This document shows positions 8,077-15,913 of a stretch of 64,000 nucleotides of DNA, in pieces (position 1 is the stretch's first letter; the number at the start of each line of letters is the position of its first letter). The stretch comes from Rhodobacteraceae bacterium M385. Lineage in GTDB: Bacteria; Pseudomonadota; Alphaproteobacteria; Rhodobacterales; Rhodobacteraceae. Under the pieces are notes generated by a model. That model was not told where the DNA came from. It saw nothing but the letters and a program-made list of their open reading frames with translations, and did no database searches. A program made the translations under genes and the position numbers. The stretch spans positions 3,038,001 to 3,102,000 of the forward strand of contig CP081102.1 of assembly GCA_025141835.1 (NCBI GenBank). The letters are read 5' to 3'.

Positions 8077-9257
8077 TCAGCAGCGAAAGCAGCGGCTTGG
8101 CTGATCCAATCGTCCCGCTCGATCCGGCCTTTAAACTTAAGGCGGGCATCGACCCATGCGACCTCTGCCGGGCCCCAGGCAGCGATTTGGTCGAAGTGGT
8201 AGAAACCAAGGTCGTTCAACACGCCCTCCAGCTTCGGTCCCACGCCGGAAATCCGCTTCAGGTCATCGGCGCCCCCCTCGCGGGCGGCTGTCAGCAGCTC
8301 GGGTGTTTGCTCTTCTACCGCAGCGGCGGGCGCTGCCGCTGGTGCCGCAGGTGTCGCCTTTGGTTTGGAGGCCGCTTTGGCTTTGGACTTAGGCTCAGCC
8401 TTCTTGGCAGGTTCGTCCTTGGAGGCAGGCTTCGCCTTGGATTTCGCAGGCGCTTCGGCCTTGGTGATCCCGGTCGCGTCGGCTGGTTTGCCCTTGGCCC
8501 GGTTCGCCGGCTTGGGCCGCTCAGGCTCAGCCGGAAGGCCCTCACCGGACTGCCGCCCCCAAGGGGCCAGCATCGGCACTTCGGTGCCGTCGATCCGCTT
8601 GATCGTATCGCCAATATCCACAGCCATCCGGGCAGAGATGTTCAGCTCGTCCCGGCCTGCTTCATATTCGGTAAGCGATGTCAGACCGCCCGCAGGTTCC
8701 GAGGCATAGCGCCCGTTTTGCGGCCCCGGCGTCGGCACGTCACCGCGCGCCATGGCGTCGATGATGCCGGCGAAACTTTCCGCCGTCAGGTCTTCATAAT
8801 AATCTTTGCCGATCTGGGCCATCGGCGCGTTAGAGCACGCGCCCAAGCATTCGACTTCTTCCCAGCTGAACTTGCCATCCGCACTGATCTGATGCGCCTT
8901 GGGGGCGATTTTCTCTTTCGCCACGGCAACCAAATCTTCCGCGCCGCAGATCATGCACGACAAGGTGCCGCAAATCTGGATATGCGCGACCGAGCCCACG
9001 GGGGCCAGTTGGAACATGAAGTAGAAGGTCGCCACTTCCAACGCACGAATATACGCCAAACCCAGCATATCGGCCACGTGCTCAATCGCGGGGCGGGTCA
9101 ACCATCCCTCTTGCTCTTGAGCGCGCCACAACAGGGGAATGATCGCGGAAGCCGCGCGCCCCTCGGGGTATTTCGTGATCTGAGCCTCAGCCCACACCTG
9201 ATTGTCAGGCGTGAAGGCAAAGCTTGAAGGCTGCTCGGGGTGGAGGCGTCGGAGCAT
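8070..9257 (-). CDS. nuoE: NADH-quinone oxidoreductase subunit E with C-terminal HhH extension
   Basis: The N-terminal 200 or so residues are a standard NuoE thioredoxin-like 2Fe-2S protein with C96, C101, C137 and C141 (ICGTLSC and ECLGAC). After that comes a Lys/Ala/Pro-rich linker (about 240-320), then a C-terminal domain DDLKRISGVGPKLEG...WISQAAAFAAEG (about 330-395). The total of 395 aa is well over the usual 160-240. The extension closely matches the C-terminus of the protein at 6962-7864. The frame is intact, so this is a real fusion, not a read-through artefact. Confidence 0.95.
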   Translation of the reverse strand: MLRRLHPEQPSSFAFTPDNQVWAEAQITKYPEGRAASAIIPLLWRAQEQEGWLTRPAIEHVADMLGLAYIRALEVATFYFMFQLAPVGSVAHIQICGTLSCMICGAEDLVAVAKEKIAPKAHQISADGKFSWEEVECLGACSNAPMAQIGKDYYEDLTAESFAGIIDAMARGDVPTPGPQNGRYASEPAGGLTSLTEYEAGRDELNISARMAVDIGDTIKRIDGTEVPMLAPWGRQSGEGLPAEPERPKPANRAKGKPADATGITKAEAPAKSKAKPASKDEPAKKAEPKSKAKAASKPKATPAAPAAAPAAAVEEQTPELLTAAREGGADDLKRISGVGPKLEGVLNDLGFYHFDQIAAWGPAEVAWVDARLKFKGRIERDDWISQAAAFAAEG

Positions 9258-9348
9258 CGGTATCGTCCCTGGCGTTCATCTGTTGTGCAGGGTTTCGCGC
9301 AATCCGGCCCGGTTGTCCATGCGCGGGAGGGCCGCAGGGGCGGTTCCT

Positions 9349-10188
9349 TCACTCAAATTGCGCATCTCCGGGGGGAAGAGCTTCAATCTGGGCGCGGCGT
9401 TCAGCAAAAGTTGCGGCGCAAAGGGGCTCTGGCACGGACAAATAGGCCTCTCCGCTTTCTACCATGCCACCGTCCAGCAGCGGCACCACAACCGACGCCA
9501 GCGTGTTTTCGAATCCGAATGCCCCCATTCCGGCCATGGCTCCGGCTTGTGGCGTTCGGCAGCCCTGTGACACGATCCATTCCACGAACATAGTCCTTGC
9601 GCCCCGGCGGCTGGCGGTGAAGCTAAGCTGGTTGTTCTCGGGCAATGTCAGCATTTCCTCGACCTGTGCGGCGAAGCTCTCAAGCACCGTATCATCGGCG
9701 TCGCAAACTCGGTCCGCCATCACAGCGCCGGAGAAAGACCGGCTCATGTGGATCAGGTTCACCGTGTCCAAGTCCTGCAATTGCCCCATGACTTCTTCTC
9801 TGGGACCAAGGGACAGGAACAGCGCATCCGCCCCAGCTTCGGTCACGACGCAACCGTTGTCACGAATGGCGCGCATTGTTGCCACCAAGCTTTCCGGCGC
9901 TGGCGTTACCGTTTCCGTTGCCCCGGCACAGGCCCCGCCAACCATCACCAATTCGCCGCCTTGGAGTTGCAGGATTCCCGCATTTATCAACTCGTTACCC
10001 GCTGTTTCCAACGCCGCAGAGCTTTGGCCCATTGCCGCCAGAAACGCCTCTTGGTTGCCCTAATTTACAGCACACCCCAGGTCCGCAATGGCATCCATCA
10101 TGGCCAACGCTTCCGCCGATTGCGCAAGGGTAGGCGCGGCCCAAAACGATGCGACCCCAATCAGACCGGCGCTGAGAATTGCTTTCAT
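9349..10188 (-). pseudogene. Secreted repeat protein interrupted by an in-frame amber codon
   Basis: An ATG at 10188 opens a good signal peptide (MKAILSAGLIGVASFWAAP, cut near TLAQS), preceded by GGAG. The frame meets TAG at 10062-10060 after codon 42, then continues open in the same frame to 9349 (about 227 more codons). The rest has three copies of a module with a Gly-Cys start and a later Cys (GCAVN, GCVVTEAG and QGCRTPQAG starts). Frame and composition continue across the stop, so this is a recent nonsense mutation, a sequencing error or amber read-through. It lies between nuoE and a paralogous secreted protein gene. Confidence 0.75.
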
Positions 10189-10491
10189 CGGGAGGGTCTC
10201 CTGTAGTGGCATTTATCTGGTCGAAACCAACGAAACAGGGTTCTGAAAGAAGTAGGGCGTCTTTCTTGGGTTTAATGCAAGAAAAACGCCCTCGCCCGGG
10301 CCGGACCCCTTCTTTCCGCCGGGCTAACTGGTGCAAGCCGCGCCGCTGCGGCGCGTTTTCTGGCTAAGACGTGTCTCGACGCGCGAGGTGCAGCGAGGAT
10401 AGAGGCGTCTTGGTCAGTCACTCAGGCTCACGTATTCGTGACACCAATCTGTCCGGAGAGGCGGCGGGCGACAACGGAGGGAATCCGTAAG
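10189..10491. other. 303-base gap with a strong stem-loop and an unassigned plus-strand terminator-like hairpin
   Basis: No coding frame is supported here. A stem of 15 pairs with one mismatch lies at 10254-10268/10278-10292 (AGGGCGTCTTTCTTG against CAAGAAAAACGCCCT, 9-base loop). At 10339-10359 a hairpin CGCGCCG-CTG-CGGCGCG is followed by TTTT on the plus strand, the form of an intrinsic terminator, although no plus-strand gene precedes it. The pair could be a small plus-strand RNA or the structured leader of the minus-strand genes. Confidence 0.45.
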
Positions 10492-10854
10492 TTACTCTGT
10501 CGCTGAGGGCGTGGTCTCATCGCCCGATTGCGCAGGCTCCATGCTGGCCTCTGCATCCGTCTCAGGCTCCACACACAGACCCCAATTCACCAAGGTCATC
10601 GTGCCTTGCCCACTCGGCATCAAAAACCCGTCGCGCATCAGCGGCACGGCCATCTGAGGGAATTGCGCATTCTCAAGGCCAAGCTCTTCCAGCATCCCGT
10701 TCACATCATCCTGATGCAAAACGCAGCCTTGGGCAGCTACCGCTTCGGCCAGCAAAAAGCCGGGGTGATCTTCCGGCGTCACCGCCTGCGCCGTCGCCAC
10801 AAAGGGGACAACTGCGAGGAGCGTAGCGAGGAGGGGTTGGGTCAATCTAGTCAC
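10492..10854 (-). CDS. Small secreted Cys-module protein
   Basis: 120 residues from a GTG at 10854, chosen because AAGGA lies 9 bases upstream and the result is a clean signal peptide (VTRLTQPLLATLLAVVPFVA, cut near TAQA). The mature part contains one module starting QGCVLHQDD and ending in VNWGLC, with spacing similar to the three modules of the interrupted gene downstream. The C-terminus is acidic and low-complexity. Probably periplasmic with one disulfide. Function unknown. Confidence 0.7.
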   Translation of the reverse strand: MTRLTQPLLATLLAVVPFVATAQAVTPEDHPGFLLAEAVAAQGCVLHQDDVNGMLEELGLENAQFPQMAVPLMRDGFLMPSGQGTMTLVNWGLCVEPETDAEASMEPAQSGDETTPSATE

Positions 10855-10967
10855 AGCGAAGCGTCCTTCATTTGGGGTCGTCCTGACCCTACCACGCCCC
10901 CAAAATAGCAAAAGGGCAGGCAACCCTCCGGTCCCCTGCCCTTTCAAATCACAAAGCCGTGCAGCGA

Positions 10968-12206
10968 CTAGCGGTCCACTTCGCCAAACACGATATCAAG
11001 CGACCCCAGAACCGCCGACACATCCGCCAGCTGGTGGCCCTTGCACAGGTAATCCATCGCTTGCAGATGGGCAAAACCCGGTGCGCGCAGCTTGGCGCGG
11101 TAGGGTTTGTTGGTGCCGTCGGCCACCAGATACACGCCGAACTCGCCCTTGGGCGCTTCGACGCTGGCGTAAATCTCGCCCTCGGGCACGTGGAAGCCCT
11201 CGGTATAAAGCTTGAAGTGGTGAATCAGCGCTTCCATCGACGTTTTCATGTCGCCCCGTGTCGGTGGCGTCATTTTCCCCCGCGCCATGATCTCTCCGGG
11301 CTCGTTGCGCAGTTTCTCGCAGGCCTGATGGATGATCTTGGTCGATTCGCGCATCTCGGCCATGCGGCACAGGTAGCGATCGTAGCAGTCGCCGTTCTTG
11401 CCCACGGGGATCTGGAAATCGAACTCGTCATAGCACTCATAGGGCTGCGCGCGGCGCAAATCCCACGCAAAGCCCGAGCCCCGAACCATCACGCCCGAGA
11501 AACCCCAGTCCTGAATGTCTTGCTCGGACACAACGCCGATATCGACGTTACGCTGCTTGAAAATGCGGTTTTCCGACAGCAGCCCGTCGATGTCGTTCAA
11601 CATGTTGGGGAACTCGTGGGCCCAGGTGTCGATGTCTTCGATCAGCTCTGGTGGCAGGTCTTGGTGCACACCACCGGGGCGGAAATAGGCCGCGTGCAGA
11701 CGCGCCCCCGATGCCCGCTCGTAGAAAATCATCAGCTTTTCGCGCTCTTCAAAGCCCCAAAGCGGCGGTGTCAACGCGCCCACGTCCAAGGCCTGCGTCG
11801 TCACGTTCAGCAGGTGGTTCAGGATGCGGCCGATTTCGCAGTACAAAACCCGGATCAACTGGGCGCGGCGGGGCACTTCGGTGCCTGTCATCCGCTCAAT
11901 CGCCAGGCACCAAGCGTGCTCCTGGTTCATCGTGCCGACATAATCGAGCCGGTCGAAGTAGGGCAGGTTTTGCAGGTACGTGCGGCTTTCCATCAGCTTT
12001 TCGGTGCCACGGTGCAGCAGGCCGATATGCGGGTCGCAGCGTTCGCAAATCTCGCCGTCCAGTTCCAACACCAGACGCAACACGCCGTGGGCCGCGGGAT
12101 GCTGAGGGCCGAAGTTCAGGTTGAAGTTCCTGATCTTCTGTTCACCGGTCTCGAAATCGGTGGAGCCGTCATCGTAGGTGTTCACGCGGATATCGCCGTC
12201 CATCAT
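10968..12206 (-). CDS. nuoD: NADH-quinone oxidoreductase subunit D
   Basis: 49-kDa-type subunit (412 aa) that lines the quinone-binding cavity, related to hydrogenase large subunits. Family blocks are clear: NFGPQHPAAHGVLRL, GLLHRGTEKLME, YECYDEFDFQIPVG, and the C-terminus DIVFGEVDR. The ATG at 12206 overlaps the TGA of the sulfotransferase gene (ATGA), with AAGGG upstream. Its translation is therefore probably coupled to a non-complex-I gene. Confidence 0.97.
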   Translation of the reverse strand: MMDGDIRVNTYDDGSTDFETGEQKIRNFNLNFGPQHPAAHGVLRLVLELDGEICERCDPHIGLLHRGTEKLMESRTYLQNLPYFDRLDYVGTMNQEHAWCLAIERMTGTEVPRRAQLIRVLYCEIGRILNHLLNVTTQALDVGALTPPLWGFEEREKLMIFYERASGARLHAAYFRPGGVHQDLPPELIEDIDTWAHEFPNMLNDIDGLLSENRIFKQRNVDIGVVSEQDIQDWGFSGVMVRGSGFAWDLRRAQPYECYDEFDFQIPVGKNGDCYDRYLCRMAEMRESTKIIHQACEKLRNEPGEIMARGKMTPPTRGDMKTSMEALIHHFKLYTEGFHVPEGEIYASVEAPKGEFGVYLVADGTNKPYRAKLRAPGFAHLQAMDYLCKGHQLADVSAVLGSLDIVFGEVDR

Positions 12207-13108
12207 CTCGTGCGCCCTTGCAAGTTCTGTTCGTCTATCTCGGAGCCCATCAGAGCCTCCGGCCGTATCGCGGTTTGCGCGTCCATATCCCAAGCCTCGG
12301 GAATGGCCGCGCCTTCAAGCCCGTGTATCGCCCGATATGTCGGCCCATTCAACCAGCGAAGCGTCGCATGCTGCGCCTGCGTCATCATGAGCGTCTTTCC
12401 CGCACGCACCCGCTTTTCCAACGGCGCTTCCACATAGTCCACCTGCATAAAGTCGCAAAGCGCTTTTATCTGCGCCTTCTCGAACAGAGTCTCAAAATAC
12501 ATCACCTTCACCTGCTCGGCGGGCAAGGCCCGTAAGCGCTTGAGGGTCGCGGCCATGTCGCTCCGCTGCCAGATCACCTGACCCCGCCCTTTGATCATCT
12601 GCGCAATCATCCGGTCCGCCGCAGCACGTGTCGCCTCGGCCGAGCCCGCCTCGCAATGCATCCTGATCTGCGACCACATGCGTTGCACCGGGTCGCGCAT
12701 CACGAACAGCAGCTTGGCCGGGGCGAAATCCGTTAACAGGCGCTGCAAATGTTCCGCTTTCAAGTTGCAGTAAGACGGCGTCAGATCAGCGACGCAGGCT
12801 TCATCGGTGCGCCCTTGTGTCAGCGCCTCCAGATAGGCCGAGTGGTCGCCCGCCGGCGCGTCATACATCCGCACCAAAGCCCGCAATTCCGCAAGATCGG
12901 GGCTGTCTTGCGCCTCCAGCTCCCGCAAACGCTCTCGCCTGCGATCAGCGAACCCGGCACTGCGCGGCAGCCAAAGCGCATCGAAATAGTGCATTTCCTT
13001 GCAGGCAGGGACGTGAATTTGAGGGTGTTGGCGGAAGTAGGCGTGCAGCCATGTCGTTCCGGCCTTCTGGGCACCCAGACCAAACAGTAACGTCGGGCGC
13101 GTCGCCAT
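12203..13108 (-). CDS. Sulfotransferase family protein inserted between nuoC and nuoD
   Basis: 301 residues with both PAPS-binding signatures: a 5'-phosphosulfate loop GAQKAGTTW (12-20) and a 3'-phosphate block FVMRDPVQRMWSQ (135-147, R138 and S146). The family moves sulfate from PAPS to a hydroxyl or amine. The acceptor cannot be read from the sequence. The gene sits in the nuo operon, 43 bases after nuoC, and overlaps nuoD by four bases, so it should be expressed with complex I. Confidence 0.88.
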   Translation of the reverse strand: MATRPTLLFGLGAQKAGTTWLHAYFRQHPQIHVPACKEMHYFDALWLPRSAGFADRRRERLRELEAQDSPDLAELRALVRMYDAPAGDHSAYLEALTQGRTDEACVADLTPSYCNLKAEHLQRLLTDFAPAKLLFVMRDPVQRMWSQIRMHCEAGSAEATRAAADRMIAQMIKGRGQVIWQRSDMAATLKRLRALPAEQVKVMYFETLFEKAQIKALCDFMQVDYVEAPLEKRVRAGKTLMMTQAQHATLRWLNGPTYRAIHGLEGAAIPEAWDMDAQTAIRPEALMGSEIDEQNLQGRTR

Positions 13109-13151
13109 GGTCAGGCAGGCGCGGTGGCCAGGGTCTGGCCACCGTCAGTCA

Positions 13152-13769
13152 TTAATCTGCGGCCTTCTCGTCCGCTTTCTCGTCACCGGGCAGCACATAT
13201 TGCGCGCCTTCCCACGGGGACATGAAATCGAACTGGCGGTATTCTTGGACCAAGCTCACCGGCTCATAGACCACGCGCTTGAGCTCTTCGTCGTAGCGCA
13301 CTTCGGTGTAGCCCGTTGTCGGGAAATCCTTGCGCAGAGGGTGCCCGCGGAAACCGTAATCCGTCAGCAGGCGACGCAAATCAGCGTGGCCGGTGAACAA
13401 GATACCGAACATGTCGTAGACTTCACGCTCATACCAACCCGCACCTGGATGCACCGACGAGATCGAGGGCAGCGTGTCCTCTTCCCGGATCGCCACTTTC
13501 AGGCGGATGCGGTGATTCTGGTACATGCTCAGGAAGTGGTAAACCACGTCAAAGCGGCGATCCCGGCTGGGGTAATCCACGCCCGTGATGTCGATCAGGG
13601 TCGAGAATCGGCAGGTCCGGTCCGTTTTCAGGAAGTCGATGAAATCCACCAGATTGGCGGGCGCCACCGTCACGCTCAACTCGCCCACGGCGTTGATGTC
13701 CGTGGACAACACGTCGTCGCCGCGTTTTTCGGTCAGGAAATCTGCCAGTTCTTGCAAAGCTGCGGTCAT
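13152..13769 (-). CDS. nuoC: NADH-quinone oxidoreductase subunit C
   Basis: 30-kDa-type peripheral subunit (205 aa). The conserved block ERE-VYDMFGI and the downstream LRRLLTDYGFRGHPLRKDFP are the family signature. It is a separate gene, not fused to nuoD as in enterobacteria. The C-terminal tail is Lys/Asp/Ala-rich (DEKADEKAAD). It follows nuoB by 10 bases. Confidence 0.97.
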   Translation of the reverse strand: MTAALQELADFLTEKRGDDVLSTDINAVGELSVTVAPANLVDFIDFLKTDRTCRFSTLIDITGVDYPSRDRRFDVVYHFLSMYQNHRIRLKVAIREEDTLPSISSVHPGAGWYEREVYDMFGILFTGHADLRRLLTDYGFRGHPLRKDFPTTGYTEVRYDEELKRVVYEPVSLVQEYRQFDFMSPWEGAQYVLPGDEKADEKAAD

Positions 13770-13779
13770 GTCTTTCCCC

Positions 13780-14313
13780 TCAGCGCGCGATGGTGCCAGT
13801 GCGGCGGATTTTCCGCTGCAACTGCAAGATGCCGTACAACAGCGCTTCGGCTGTAGGCGGGCAACCGGGCACGTAGATGTCTACAGGCACGATCCGGTCA
13901 CAGCCGCGCACGACGCTATAGCTGTAATGATAATAGCCGCCGCCATTGGCGCAGGACCCCATAGAGATCACGTAGCGCGGCTCGGGCATCTGGTCGTAAA
14001 CCTTGCGCAGCGCAGGCGCCATCTTGTTGGTCAGCGTACCGGCCACAATCATCACGTCCGATTGACGGGGGGAGGCGCGCGGCGCGATCCCGAAACGCTC
14101 AGCGTCATAACGCGGCATGGAGGTGTGCATCATCTCCACCGCGCAGCAGGCGAGGCCAAAGGTCATCCAGTGCAGCGAACCTGTGCGCGCCCAGTTGATG
14201 ATGTCTTCCGAGGACGTGACGAGGAAGCCCTTGTCCTGAAGCTCTGCATTCAGGGCCTGTGTGGCGACCTCACGGTCAGCACCGGCATGGTTCGGAGTAG
14301 TTGCTACGCCCAT
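13780..14313 (-). CDS. nuoB: NADH-quinone oxidoreductase subunit B
   Basis: PSST-type subunit (177 aa) holding cluster N2, the last iron-sulfur centre before quinone. All ligands are present: tandem C56-C57 in GLACCAVEMM, C121 in SMGSCANGGG and C151 in VPGCPPTAEA. The ATG at 14313 gives the alphaproteobacterial N-terminal extension. The 144 bases between it and the upstream protease gene hold no frame that I can support. Confidence 0.97.
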   Translation of the reverse strand: MGVATTPNHAGADREVATQALNAELQDKGFLVTSSEDIINWARTGSLHWMTFGLACCAVEMMHTSMPRYDAERFGIAPRASPRQSDVMIVAGTLTNKMAPALRKVYDQMPEPRYVISMGSCANGGGYYHYSYSVVRGCDRIVPVDIYVPGCPPTAEALLYGILQLQRKIRRTGTIAR

Positions 14314-14457
14314 CGTGGCTCATCCCTCAGTATCGTTCGCCCTCGGAGATACGGCTGCAACGCGCCGGGGTCAACGCAGGTGCGTAAATTGGTCGGCGTG
14401 ACCTTGTCGCACCCTACCCGCTACTTCCGGGTTAATGGCCGCCCTGTGCCAGCCCCT

Positions 14458-15369
14458 TCAGGGAAGGATATCCATCGTGGTAACCAACGGCCCCGCGCTG
14501 TAGCACGATGAATAGCCCACCTCTGGGCAACGATCCGCGCCGCGCAAGCTATCGGTGACAATGCCCCAGACGTAGGGAGTGCCCTGGTGCCATCCGATGA
14601 TCCCCGACCCAGACCCACCGCGGCCCAAATCGCAATCGTACCGCGCCACATGCCATTCATCTCCGGGCTCGGCCAAGCGGCCAATGATCTCGTCCCCCAC
14701 CAAATGCGAGGCCGTGGGCGGCACCCCGAAATAACGACAGACCTGCGCGTTAAAGCCCGCAAGCTCTAGGTTATCCTGCGGTCCCGCGATGTTGATCACC
14801 CTTGCGCCCTGCTCCAACGCCATCGTGTCACGATCCGCCAGCGGCAACGGCTCCGCGCCGTGGGGCGCCCGCGCAAGGGGCACAACAGCCCAATCGTGGC
14901 GGGTAATCCCGATCGAGAAATGCCCGCCAAGCGCCTCAGGAATACTAAAGCGGCCCGATTTCATCCCTTGGGGTCTGATCGCGACCGCATCGCCCCTTGG
15001 GTGCAGCACCATGCAATTGATCCGAGACCAATCAGGATCGCCATAGTCGTGATAGAACACATGGGCCGCCGTCAGCATTCTTGTGCCGTCGCCAATCAAC
15101 ACCCCGCCCCCGGTGCCGCCGCCATTGCAACTGACCCGCACAACGGCGTTTTGGACCTCTTCCCAGCCGGGAAAGTCCTCTGGGCTATCGGGGGTGAATC
15201 GGGCCAGCGGCACGCGGTCGTCGCGGCCGATGATGCCTGGCTCTGGCGCGTTGTCGTATTTTTCAGGCAAGGGCGCTTCAGGGACACTCAGCACCAGTGC
15301 AGCAAACGCCGCACCCGCAAATAGCACGCTGGCGAGGACGCCTTTGGCGGAGGAGCCGCCTGAACTCAT
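14458..15369 (-). CDS. Trypsin-like serine protease between nuoA and nuoB
   Basis: 303 residues with an N-terminal membrane helix or uncleaved signal (about 8-29). The chymotrypsin-fold triad can be placed at H103 (LTAAHVF), D159 (RHDWAVV) and S253 (GRGGSGSG). Several Cys (81, 119, 211, 246) may form disulfides in the periplasm. No PDZ domain, so it is not DegP-like. It lies inside the nuo operon in the same direction, so co-expression is likely. Substrate unknown. Confidence 0.85.
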   Translation of the reverse strand: MSSGGSSAKGVLASVLFAGAAFAALVLSVPEAPLPEKYDNAPEPGIIGRDDRVPLARFTPDSPEDFPGWEEVQNAVVRVSCNGGGTGGGVLIGDGTRMLTAAHVFYHDYGDPDWSRINCMVLHPRGDAVAIRPQGMKSGRFSIPEALGGHFSIGITRHDWAVVPLARAPHGAEPLPLADRDTMALEQGARVINIAGPQDNLELAGFNAQVCRYFGVPPTASHLVGDEIIGRLAEPGDEWHVARYDCDLGRGGSGSGIIGWHQGTPYVWGIVTDSLRGADRCPEVGYSSCYSAGPLVTTMDILP

Positions 15370-15418
15370 GAAAGCACCGTCAAAGGCTTAGCGTTATGAC
15401 GGAAGCAGCCAAACTGGC

Positions 15419-15784
15419 TTACTCCCAGTCCAACGCGCCTTTTTTCCACTCATAGGCGAAGCCGATGGTCAGAACCGCGAGGAACACCATCATCGACCAG
15501 AAGCCCAAATCCGTCAGGTCTGGGAAGGCCGTGGCCCAAGGGAACAGAAACGCGATTTCGAGGTCAAAGATGATGAACAAGATCGCCACCAGATAGAACC
15601 GTACGTCGAACTTCATCCGCGCATCGTCGAAGGCGTTGAACCCGCACTCATAGGCGCTGACCTTTTCAGGGTCCGGGTTGCTGACCGCTACAACCACTGC
15701 CGCTAGGATCAACACCACGGACAGGCCAATGGCCAACCCAAGGAAAATCAGGATCGGGGCGTATTCAGTAAGCAGCTCGGACAT
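15419..15784 (-). CDS. nuoA: NADH-quinone oxidoreductase subunit A
   Basis: Small membrane subunit (121 aa) with three helices and the conserved loop YECGFNAFDDARMKFDVRFY between helices 1 and 2. It is the first gene of the nuo operon. The ATG at 15784 has GGAG eight bases upstream. An in-frame upstream start would add an unrelated tail. The operon promoter should lie in 15785-15913, where I could not fix -35/-10 boxes. Confidence 0.96.
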   Translation of the reverse strand: MSELLTEYAPILIFLGLAIGLSVVLILAAVVVAVSNPDPEKVSAYECGFNAFDDARMKFDVRFYLVAILFIIFDLEIAFLFPWATAFPDLTDLGFWSMMVFLAVLTIGFAYEWKKGALDWE

Positions 15785-15913
15785 GGTCGCTCCATGGATG
15801 CGGTACGAGGGGTGGTTTACGCCGCGCATTGGAGGCGGTCAACGCCGCTCGGTGCGACGAAATGGGAGGGCGCGCCATCCGCGCCACCCGCCATTTGCCG
15901 TTTTGGGCCTGCG

